Below are positions 1 to 5,214 of a stretch of 5,214 bases of DNA, in pieces. The notes beneath the pieces were generated by a model that saw only the letters and a program-made list of their open reading frames with translations, had not been told where the DNA came from and ran no database searches. Source of the stretch: Candidatus Liptonbacteria bacterium CG11_big_fil_rev_8_21_14_0_20_35_14 (GTDB lineage Bacteria; Patescibacteriota; Minisyncoccia; UBA6257; XYB1-36-10); the NCBI GenBank assembly GCA_002796205.1, contig PCWO01000016.1, positions 1 through 5,214 on the forward strand, read 5' to 3'. How positions within the stretch are numbered: position 1 is the stretch's first letter; every line of letters starts with the position of its first letter. Made by a program: the position numbers and the translations under genes.

Positions 1-387
1 ATTCTCAATTCTTCTAGTCGCTACCACATTTAAAGACGAGGGCAGCGGATGAGTCCCTATTAAAAAATCTATATCGGGCGAAGTCTCAAACATTGGAATA
101 TCGGGTTTTTTTATATCAAGGGAAATTCCGCCCGATAAACGCCAGCTTAATATATTGCCGACCGACGCCGCAAAATCACTTGAACCTTTTCCAAAAGCTA
201 CTAAAAAAACCCGGTTATAATCTTTTAAATTATATCTCTGCCCTAAAACGATTAAAGTATCTTGAATTAAATTAACTTTTTCATTAACTTGTTTATAAAT
301 ATTTATAGATAATAAACCAGCCTCAATAATTGAGACTGCTTTCTCTCTTATATTATTTGTCGCTATCTCAAATTTATTTGTAAGCAC
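1..387 (-). CDS. Glycerate 2-kinase-like protein (DUF4147/MOFRL family), N-terminal part
   Basis: The C-terminus lies beyond the left edge; 129 residues are visible in one open frame. Family members phosphorylate D-glycerate to 2-phosphoglycerate with ATP in the cytoplasm, feeding lower glycolysis. The family's N-terminal landmarks are visible: a helical start (about residues 5-50), a hydrophobic strand leading into GKGSSD (66-71, where the family usually reads GKA), a GG-containing strand (86-87), and GTHPLP followed by an ATRRI helix (111-127), equivalent to the family's GxHPxP region. The GTG at 387 is chosen as start. A TTG at 390 is the only other upstream option, because TAG precedes it directly. 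No Shine-Dalgarno is visible and an extended -10 lies only 7 bases before the GTG, so the message may be leaderless. The preceding nuclease gene stops 40 bases upstream on the same strand. The family call is fairly sure; the exact substrate is inferred, and the catalytic C-terminal part cannot be seen. Confidence 0.8.
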   Translation of the reverse strand, partial: MLTNKFEIATNNIREKAVSIIEAGLLSINIYKQVNEKVNLIQDTLIVLGQRYNLKDYNRVFLVAFGKGSSDFAASVGNILSWRLSGGISLDIKKPDIPMFETSPDIDFLIGTHPLPSSLNVVATRRIEN

Positions 388-394
388 CAACTAA

Positions 395-403
395 ATTATA
401 ACA
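395..403 (-). promoter_or_regulatory. Extended -10 promoter element before the glycerate kinase-like gene
   Basis: The minus strand reads TGTTATAAT, a perfect extended -10 (TGn plus TATAAT). No convincing -35 is seen. The expected transcription start (about 388-389) falls on the TTG/GTG start region, which predicts a leaderless message. The same ten bases (TGTTATAATT) occur before the antiporter gene at 2906-2915. This is a motif match only; read-through from the upstream genes is equally possible. Confidence 0.45.
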
Positions 404-427
404 AAAAAACACTTATATAAAAGACTC

Positions 428-1183
428 TTACTTATTTTCTAAAACATCTTTAACCGCTTTCCGATAAGTACAATAATCACATTCAGAAGATGCCTCCGGC
501 ACTTTATCACTATCTAAAGTTTTTTTAATTTCACTAAGTGTCGGTTCAATCCAACTATCATCTCCTTTATAAGAAATTAAAGTCACCTCAAACTCTAATT
601 TTTTATCAAAAGCCTCTCTGTCGGTTTTTCCATTAGCATACACAAAATAACCGGTATCGGATACCGTAAACCCATTTTTACGAAGCAGCCACTGATAAAC
701 CTCCATCTGACGTTTGTAGCCATTATGCCAATCCTTATCAAGTGAATTAATCTCTTCCTCCTTACTGGTTGATTTATAATCCACCACTATAAGTTCTCCT
801 TTTGGATTTATCCAAATATCGTCCACCGCCCCAGACACCGTAAAGCCGGTTTTATCATGATAATATTTTATACCTTTAAAGTTTTCTCGCCATTCATTCA
901 TATTAGAATTTTTAAATGGCACCGCCTCCACTCCATACTGTTCCATTAAGGGATGGCGACTACCTTTAACTCTATAAAAATCAAACTCTTTTTTAAATAA
1001 AGTATCAACGGCCGAATTTAAGGCGAAAGGAAATCCCGGAGGCCGGGCTGTGCCAAGCTTATTATCAATATAAAAACACCTAGGGCATTCCTTAAATAAA
1101 TCTATTTTAGATCTAGATAATCTCCAATTAGGCCCTCTATAATTCCATAAAATATTACGATGTGGTTTATAATACTGACTCAT
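428..1183 (-). CDS. PD-(D/E)XK nuclease superfamily protein (RecB/Cas4/AddB-like) with CxxC pairs
   Basis: A 251-residue cytoplasmic protein with the PD-(D/E)XK nuclease core. An N-terminal LSRSKIDLFKECPRCFY segment (22-38) matches the 'SxSxlxxfxxCPrxF' opening of RecB/Cas4/AddB-type nucleases. It is followed by an acidic helix AVDTLFKKEFD (58-68), GAVDD (118-122) with the motif II aspartate, DYKST (135-139) with the motif III D and K, QMEVYQW (159-165) as the family's Q..Y motif IV, and a C-terminal CDYC (235-238). C33, C36, C235 and C238 could bind an Fe-S cluster or a zinc. Such enzymes cut DNA with divalent metal; the cellular task here is unknown. From memory, similar stand-alone proteins of about 240-260 residues are common in CPR genomes. 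No cas, addA or recC gene is visible nearby. The start is ATG 1183: a TTG at 1204 is in frame, but the extended -10 at 1193-1201 lies downstream of it. The gene begins 25 bases after the antiporter stop. Confidence 0.85.
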   Translation of the reverse strand: MSQYYKPHRNILWNYRGPNWRLSRSKIDLFKECPRCFYIDNKLGTARPPGFPFALNSAVDTLFKKEFDFYRVKGSRHPLMEQYGVEAVPFKNSNMNEWRENFKGIKYYHDKTGFTVSGAVDDIWINPKGELIVVDYKSTSKEEEINSLDKDWHNGYKRQMEVYQWLLRKNGFTVSDTGYFVYANGKTDREAFDKKLEFEVTLISYKGDDSWIEPTLSEIKKTLDSDKVPEASSECDYCTYRKAVKDVLENK

Positions 1184-1192
1184 AGAAAGTAG

Positions 1193-1201
1193 AGTATAAC
1201 A
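1193..1201 (-). promoter_or_regulatory. Extended -10 promoter element before the nuclease gene
   Basis: The minus strand reads TGTTATACT, an extended -10 with one mismatch to TATAAT. It sits in the 25-base gap between the antiporter stop and ATG 1183. The predicted transcription start (about 1186) leaves a leader of only about three bases, with no Shine-Dalgarno. This supports ATG 1183 over the in-frame TTG at 1204. A weak TTGGAT (1215-1220) lies 13 bases upstream of the TG, inside the end of the antiporter gene. Motif evidence only. Confidence 0.4.
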
Positions 1202-1208
1202 CAATATT

Positions 1209-2885
1209 TTATCTATCCAAAGCCTTTAAATGAGCGTCCCTAAATTTACTATATTTTTTAAAATTAAATTTATTAAAAATTATAGACTCAGCCATAAAAC
1301 GCGAGGCTAAATATTGAGGCAATATTACAAAACTGGCTCCGGCTTCGTATAATTTTTTTGCCTCATAATCATGGCCGGCTACACATATAAATAAAGCCTT
1401 ACTTCTTTTTATTCTTCTTAAAAATCTTAAAATATTTAAATTAGCCTCTAACTGTGGGATTGAGGAGATAACCATTTTTACGCTATGCAAAGATAAGCCT
1501 TCTAAAAACTCCTCATCAAAAACATCTCCAAATAAAGTTTTGATTTTATTTTTAGACAACTCTTTAATAATCTCCGGATTATTATCAATCACTAAAAATG
1601 GAGATTTTATTTTTTTTAAAGATTTTATTATATATTCCCCAAACCGGTGCGCCCCACAAACCACCACCTCAAAGCTTTCAAAATTTTCTTTTATTTTAAC
1701 TGTGCTTCGTCTTTCAAATTTACGTAACCATGGATATAAATAAGAATAAATCTTATCAGCATTAGCTATCATATAAGAAGAGCCAATAATAGTAATTAAA
1801 CCAACTAAAACTGCCATACTCATAATTGAGGAATTTAAGTGTCCCAAAGATACTCCCAGCGCAATTAAAATTAACGAGAACTCACTAATTTGTGCCACTG
1901 TTAAACCAGCCATAAAACCAGTCCGCAGTGAATAACCTAAATATCTCATAATTATTAAAACTATCAACGGGTTGCCAATTAAAATAAACAAAGAAAAAAT
2001 AAACACCGGTATTAATGGTATAACTCCCCCACTTGGTAACAGTTTGAAACCCAGCGCAATAAAGAAAATTATTAAAAAGAAATCTCGCAAAGGCTTAACT
2101 CTTGAGGCAATTTCTCTTTGATAGGGTGATGAGGCTAAAGCAATTCCAGCCAGTAATGCCCCCATCTCCATTGAAAAATTAAAAAATTGAAACAGTCCCG
2201 CCAAACAAAAAGCGATGGCTAAAGAAAATAAAACTAAAGTTTCGGTGTCTTTGGCAAAAAATGAATCTATTTTTGGGATTATAAAATAAGCCAATACCCA
2301 CACTCCTATAATAATTAAACCGAAAGAAAAAATGGCTAAACTTATAGCCTCATTTAAACTAGAACCTGCGTTCCCGACCTGACTAAATAAAGACACTATA
2401 ATCAAAATCATCATCGCCACTATATCCTGCACAATTAAAAATCCAATAGAAATTCTGCCGTATAGAGTATTTTCATCTCCTCGCTCCTGCAAAAGACGCA
2501 TAATAATAACCGTACTGGAAAAAGTAAAAGCTATGGCCAAGTATAAAGCCACCACAGAGGAAAAACCAAGTAAAATCGCTATACCATATCCAAAAAACAT
2601 GGTAAATAAAATCTGCCCCAAGCCAGTCGCTAAAGAAGGCCAACCCACCTCGGAAACAATTCGCGGATTTAACGAAAGCCCTACCATAAACAAAAGTAAA
2701 GCGACTCCTAAATCAATAAAAGTTTTTAAATCGTTTATATTAATTATCTGCGAGGCACCTATACTTATCAAAAGCCCAGTTAAAATATACCCAACCACCA
2801 AAGGCTGTTTTAATTTTTTAGCTAACCAAGAAATTGCCACTGCAACTCCTAAAACTATTCCGAGTTGTAAAGAAATTCCTATCAC
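1209..2885 (-). CDS. Kef-type cation:proton antiporter (CPA2) with C-terminal RCK/TrkA-N domain
   Basis: A 558-residue inner-membrane transporter of the monovalent cation:proton antiporter-2 family, likely exchanging K+ or Na+ for H+. About residues 1-375 are a string of hydrophobic helices with family landmarks: QPLVVGYILTG (27-37), GVALLLFMVGLSL (60-72), SSTVIIMRLL (123-132), the QD pair (153-154, ion-binding region), MGALLAGIALASSPY (241-255), FFIALGF (274-280) and AQISEFSLI (331-339). A basic linker (about 385-402) leads to a cytosolic Rossmann-type RCK domain (about 404-530). That domain has the glycine-rich loop CGAHRFG (410-416), an acidic end of strand two (VIDNNP, 432-437), GDVFDEEFLEGL (453-464) and GASFVILPQ (516-524), and would bind NAD(H) or another nucleotide to gate transport. 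No second RCK_C domain follows. The start is GTG 2885; an in-frame TAA lies four codons upstream and no Shine-Dalgarno is seen. The ion specificity is not readable from the sequence. Confidence 0.95.
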   Translation of the reverse strand: MIGISLQLGIVLGVAVAISWLAKKLKQPLVVGYILTGLLISIGASQIININDLKTFIDLGVALLLFMVGLSLNPRIVSEVGWPSLATGLGQILFTMFFGYGIAILLGFSSVVALYLAIAFTFSSTVIIMRLLQERGDENTLYGRISIGFLIVQDIVAMMILIIVSLFSQVGNAGSSLNEAISLAIFSFGLIIIGVWVLAYFIIPKIDSFFAKDTETLVLFSLAIAFCLAGLFQFFNFSMEMGALLAGIALASSPYQREIASRVKPLRDFFLIIFFIALGFKLLPSGGVIPLIPVFIFSLFILIGNPLIVLIIMRYLGYSLRTGFMAGLTVAQISEFSLILIALGVSLGHLNSSIMSMAVLVGLITIIGSSYMIANADKIYSYLYPWLRKFERRSTVKIKENFESFEVVVCGAHRFGEYIIKSLKKIKSPFLVIDNNPEIIKELSKNKIKTLFGDVFDEEFLEGLSLHSVKMVISSIPQLEANLNILRFLRRIKRSKALFICVAGHDYEAKKLYEAGASFVILPQYLASRFMAESIIFNKFNFKKYSKFRDAHLKALDR

Positions 2886-2906
2886 AAAAAGTTTTTATAT
2901 AATTTA

Positions 2907-2915
2907 ATTATAACA
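2907..2915 (-). promoter_or_regulatory. Extended -10 promoter element before the antiporter gene
   Basis: The minus strand reads TGTTATAAT, a perfect extended -10, identical to the element before the kinase gene. It lies just beyond the terminator that closes the upstream transcription unit, where a new promoter would be expected. The predicted start (about 2900) gives a leader of roughly 15 bases, rich in A and T, with no Shine-Dalgarno before GTG 2885. No good -35 is visible. A second AT-rich box, TATATA (2896-2901), would give an even shorter leader. Confidence 0.5.
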
Positions 2916-2940
2916 GACAAAAAATAATTTTGCGTGTTAA

Positions 2941-2972
2941 TAAATAAAAAGCGAGGTCTGATTAAACCTCGC
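2941..2972 (-). terminator. Rho-independent terminator after the amidase/beta-helix gene
   Basis: On the minus strand, GCGAGGT (2972-2966) and ACCTCGC (2957-2951) form a perfect 7-bp stem. It is GC-rich in an AT-rich setting, with an 8-base loop, and is followed at once by the U tract TTTTTATTTA (2950-2941). It lies 39 bases after the TAA at 3012-3014. No U tract follows on the plus strand, so it acts in one direction only. It separates the amidase gene from the downstream antiporter, nuclease and kinase genes. Confidence 0.85.
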
Positions 2973-3011
2973 GTATGACAAAGGGAGACAACAAATTTAG
3001 CACAACAAAAC

Positions 3012-5021
3012 TTAATACAAAGTCCAATTGTGGATTTTGGTTTCTTCCTGCTCTCCCTCTAAAAGATACTCATCAGGATGAGAGACTAATGGATATTTAT
3101 CTCCATAATTACTAACATCTATAACTCCATTCAAATCATTATCAGACCCATCACGACCCATTAAACGGTTGCCTAAAAAAGAAGTATACCACTCTTCTTT
3201 ATATTTATATTTTAAAACCCGACGACTATACCAAAAAAATAAACCGTCAGAGTATTTATGAGTGGAACTTTTACTATTATTCTTAAAAAAATTTAAGAAT
3301 ACATACACCGGTCTTTTTGCAACCGCTGAAGGATTTATTTTCTTCTCATCTAAAAATGAAATTTCTATAATCTCATTTAAAGAAAGTCCGGCTGTTTCTT
3401 GGGCAATTAAAAGGCTTTTATCTAAAAAAGCCTTAGCCTCTTCTTTTTTCACCTCGAATTTAAGATTCTCCAAAAAAGAAACTAATTCTTCTTTTTTTTC
3501 TAAAGAAAACTTTAAATCATTATCCAAAACCAAAGGCTTGAGTTTAGAATAAAGACTCACAGCCTCTTCTTTCAAATTAGAATTATTATTTATAACCCTC
3601 AATATTTCCGAGCTATAACGATAATAATCCTCTACAAAAGAAGATGGTAGTTTATTATCCCTTAGACTACGAATTTCAACCGCCACCTCTTCTCCTTGTG
3701 TATCTTGAGAGTCTTTAATCACGCTTAAAGTGGCGCAATCCTCTTCTTTTTCAATGGCCACTATACCGCGTTCAAAACTGTTTTCAATTTCATTTCTATA
3801 TATTTCGGTATCATAAACCCGCAGCATAGCAATGCCGTGAGTGTTATAAGTTATGAAATTTTGGCTAAAATTATGTTGACTGGAATCTCTAACCGCAATT
3901 CCGAAAGGATTATTAAAAATTATACAATTACTAATTGTACAATTATTAGCCTCGGAGTTTATTTTAACTCCAGCGTTAACCTGACTCCAATCCTCAATAT
4001 CGTTTAAATTTTCCCCGCCCCAAGCTCCCGTGAAAGTAATACCATCTACCATAACTTGTGGAGTACTTATAATAATTGAGGATTCTCGCGGGTCCCAAGT
4101 AGAACCAAAATAAGAAGCCATAAATTCACCCAATTTTTTATTTAAAACACCTTTTTTTTCCACACTGCGCACAACTGTTTCTGCTATTCCTTGACGACTT
4201 TTATTTAAAGCCGTCAATTGCATACCAGATGTTTTAATTTCAAGTAATTCTAAATATCCCCCTTCGGTAATTTCAATTTTATTATTTGGCCTGGCATCTG
4301 CCAAAGCCTCGGAAATGGAAAAATAAGAACGGCTCAAAGTTTTATTATGAGCTCTATAAGCATCGTTTGGAATAGGAGATATTTCTCCATGATAACCAAC
4401 TCCATTCACGTCATTATCAGCAAATATATCATGAGGAGAAACATATACATCTAAAATTTTCCCCTCTTGACGACCAAAGTCAATTAACTCAACTCCAGCC
4501 GACTTATAAGCCGCCCAAACTAATTCACTACAATACCAACTTTCATTATTTACATCTGAATTAACCTGACTTGAACGATAATCAATAGAATATTTTTTTC
4601 CTACTTGTTTAAAAATAAAACTTAAGGCTTTATTTATCTGTTCTGTGGTAGCTTTAGGACGTAGAATCCAAGCCTCTTTAACATTAGGATAATCCCAAGT
4701 TTCAACTCCAATATTATAAACTTCACCACCCACAAAAGAAGCCTCTACAACCTGTCGTGGCCAGACAATATCACCACTAACAATATCACCGACATAGATA
4801 CCAATATGACCGGTTAAAATAGGTTCAAACCATGGCAATTTTTCTAGTACATTAAAAATATCTAATTCCCAGCCATTTGGATCATAAAGAATATCTCCCC
4901 TTTTAATATCAACTCGCCAATCTTTAACAGATTTAAATGGCTCTGCTACAGATTTAATACAATAAATACAAAATAAAAAAATGATTACTAATAAAACATT
5001 AAGTAATTTGTAATAATTCAT
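3012..5021 (-). CDS. Exported permuted papain-like (NlpC/P60, YiiX-type) amidase fused to a NosD-like beta-helix
   Basis: A 669-residue protein. Residues 1-26 form a signal peptide or anchor (K5, hydrophobic 6-20, possible cleavage after SVA at 26). About 38-200 is a circularly permuted papain-like amidase of the YiiX/C92 type: GDILYD (42-47), GHIGIYVG (71-78) with the likely catalytic H72, VVEAS (91-95) and WYCSELVW (162-169) with the likely nucleophile C164. His precedes Cys, as in permuted members. These enzymes cleave amide bonds in peptidoglycan peptides, lipids or lipoproteins; the substrate here is unknown. About 229-424 is a right-handed beta-helix: SISEALADA (235-243) and EGGYLE (253-258) open it, and rung glycines G351, G374, G396 and G419 recur every 22-23 residues. 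About 430-570 is lysine/glutamate-rich and helical. The tail has LGN (616-618), DNDLNGVID (627-635) and DKYPL (641-645), like the NosD end 'LGNYWSDY..D.DGDGIGD..Y..DxYPL'. The gene stands alone, with its own promoter, Shine-Dalgarno and terminator. Confidence 0.85.
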   Translation of the reverse strand: MNYYKLLNVLLVIIFLFCIYCIKSVAEPFKSVKDWRVDIKRGDILYDPNGWELDIFNVLEKLPWFEPILTGHIGIYVGDIVSGDIVWPRQVVEASFVGGEVYNIGVETWDYPNVKEAWILRPKATTEQINKALSFIFKQVGKKYSIDYRSSQVNSDVNNESWYCSELVWAAYKSAGVELIDFGRQEGKILDVYVSPHDIFADNDVNGVGYHGEISPIPNDAYRAHNKTLSRSYFSISEALADARPNNKIEITEGGYLELLEIKTSGMQLTALNKSRQGIAETVVRSVEKKGVLNKKLGEFMASYFGSTWDPRESSIIISTPQVMVDGITFTGAWGGENLNDIEDWSQVNAGVKINSEANNCTISNCIIFNNPFGIAVRDSSQHNFSQNFITYNTHGIAMLRVYDTEIYRNEIENSFERGIVAIEKEEDCATLSVIKDSQDTQGEEVAVEIRSLRDNKLPSSFVEDYYRYSSEILRVINNNSNLKEEAVSLYSKLKPLVLDNDLKFSLEKKEELVSFLENLKFEVKKEEAKAFLDKSLLIAQETAGLSLNEIIEISFLDEKKINPSAVAKRPVYVFLNFFKNNSKSSTHKYSDGLFFWYSRRVLKYKYKEEWYTSFLGNRLMGRDGSDNDLNGVIDVSNYGDKYPLVSHPDEYLLEGEQEETKIHNWTLY
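3124..3145 (-). repeat. Copy 2 of a 22-base intragenic direct repeat coding for DNDLNGV
   Basis: This 22-base segment matches 4399-4420 at 20 of 22 positions; only the two central bases differ. It encodes residues 627-633 of the amidase/beta-helix protein and extends into an EF-hand-like DxDxNGxID loop (627-635). The nucleotide match exceeds what the shared amino acids demand, although strong AT codon bias also contributes. Confidence 0.6.
4399..4420 (-). repeat. Copy 1 of a 22-base intragenic direct repeat coding for DNDVNGV
   Basis: This is the partner of 3124-3145, in the same frame. It encodes residues 202-208, at the junction between the amidase domain and the start of the beta-helix. 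The acidic pattern DxDxNG resembles a calcium-binding loop, but the usual ninth-position acidic residue is Y210 here, so calcium binding is less certain than in the C-terminal copy. Confidence 0.55.
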
Positions 5022-5028
5022 CTTCTTT

Positions 5029-5034
5029 CTCCTC
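5029..5034 (-). promoter_or_regulatory. Strong Shine-Dalgarno for the amidase/beta-helix gene
   Basis: The minus strand reads GAGGAG followed by seven bases and ATG 5021, which fixes the start codon. It is the only one of the four genes in the window with a clear ribosome binding site. Confidence 0.85.
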
Positions 5035-5065
5035 TTTATTTAATTATCAAGTTACATATATTTTA

Positions 5066-5094
5066 TTTATATAATAAAAAAATACTTTAAGCAA
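5066..5094 (-). promoter_or_regulatory. Candidate sigma-70-type promoter of the amidase/beta-helix gene
   Basis: On the minus strand, TTGCTT (5094-5089) and TATAAA (5071-5066) are separated by exactly 17 bases. Transcription would begin near 5059 and give a leader of about 38 bases that includes the Shine-Dalgarno. The -35 matches three of six consensus bases and the -10 five of six. Because the region is very AT-rich, chance matches are a real possibility; a TATAAT at 5110-5115 is an alternative -10. Confidence 0.45.
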
Positions 5095-5214
5095 GAATTT
5101 TACAACACTATTATAAATTTATCTTTATAAAAACAATTTGAAAAGTTCTTTTTAAACAAAGGAGTTCTAATGAGTTAAAGGAGGCTTTAACGAAGTTAGG
5201 CGACTATTGTTTAT
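5095..5214. other. Unassigned right edge with a small hairpin
   Basis: No gene can be assigned here. The segment has a perfect inverted repeat GTTAAAG-GAGG-CTTTAAC (5174-5191), and plus-strand AAAGGAGG (5178-5184 with its preceding A) overlaps the stem and loop. A plus-strand AAAGGAG (5158-5164) stands five bases before ATG 5170, but that frame is only ATG-AGT-TAA. Two frames stay open to the window end. One is on the plus strand after a TGA near 5138, with no start codon, reading NELKEALTKLGDYCL at its end. The other is on the minus strand and ends in TAG at 5167-5169 (last residues SRLTSLKPPLTH), and could be the tail of an upstream gene. Confidence 0.35.

Noticed and set aside
93..275. 60-codon plus-strand open frame
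   Set aside because: It lies antisense to the glycerate kinase-like gene, has no family resemblance, and the minus frame carries clear GKGSSD and GTHPLP motifs.
322..334. Palindrome CTCAAT-A-ATTGAG
   Set aside because: It is short, AT-rich and inside the kinase coding region, so chance is the simplest explanation.
1540..1743. 67-codon plus-strand open frame
   Set aside because: It is antisense to the RCK domain of the antiporter, with composition typical of a shadow frame.
2533..2907. 124-codon plus-strand open frame
   Set aside because: It is antisense to the strongly supported antiporter membrane domain. Its lysine/proline-rich translation is what hydrophobic helices give when read in reverse.
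3262..3552. 96-codon plus-strand open frame
   Set aside because: It is antisense to the lysine/glutamate-rich block of the amidase gene, which yields long F/S-rich shadows.
3923..3939. Perfect palindrome TACAATTA-C-TAATTGTA
   Set aside because: It falls inside the beta-helix coding region and arises from two neighbouring Asn-Cys codon pairs (residues 360-361 and 365-366). There is no sign of a binding site or terminator.
1..5214. CRISPR array, tRNA, rRNA or insertion sequence
   Set aside because: No regularly spaced repeats, cloverleaf-like segments, terminal inverted repeats or transposase motifs were found on either strand. The Cas4-like nuclease alone does not imply CRISPR.
1..5214. Alternative genetic code with TGA as glycine (Gracilibacteria-like)
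   Set aside because: The three complete genes have no in-frame TGA and all stop at TAA, so the standard bacterial code fits.

Overview
This AT-rich window (GC roughly one third by eye) carries four protein genes, all on the minus strand. The most likely source is an uncultivated Patescibacteria (CPR) bacterium, perhaps a Parcubacteria-like lineage. That is an inference from three things: the small PD-(D/E)XK protein looks like a family I associate with those genomes, start codons are often GTG with no Shine-Dalgarno, and the genes are tightly packed. All three complete genes end in TAA and have no in-frame TGA, so nothing suggests an alternative genetic code.

Layout in the direction of transcription (right to left): positions 5022-5214 hold the promoter and ribosome binding site of the first gene, plus an unassigned edge with a small hairpin. 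Positions 3012-5021 encode a large exported protein that fuses a permuted papain-like (NlpC/P60-type, YiiX-like) amidase to a right-handed beta-helix with a NosD-like tail. A rho-independent terminator at 2941-2972 closes that unit. Positions 1209-2885 encode a Kef-type cation:proton antiporter with a C-terminal RCK (TrkA-N) domain. Positions 428-1183 encode a RecB/Cas4-like PD-(D/E)XK nuclease with two CxxC pairs. Positions 1-387 hold the N-terminal part of a DUF4147/MOFRL-type glycerate 2-kinase that runs off the left edge.

The antiporter, nuclease and kinase lie 25-40 bases apart and could be co-transcribed. Each is also preceded by an extended -10 element (TGTTATAAT or TGTTATACT). For the nuclease and the kinase this element is so close to the start codon that the mRNA would be leaderless or nearly so. 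The exported amidase gene instead has a conventional -35/-10 promoter, a leader and a strong Shine-Dalgarno. No shared pathway links the four proteins. The most notable items are the amidase/beta-helix fusion with its duplicated DNDxNGV segment, the 2+2 cysteine arrangement of the nuclease, and the two contrasting styles of translation start.
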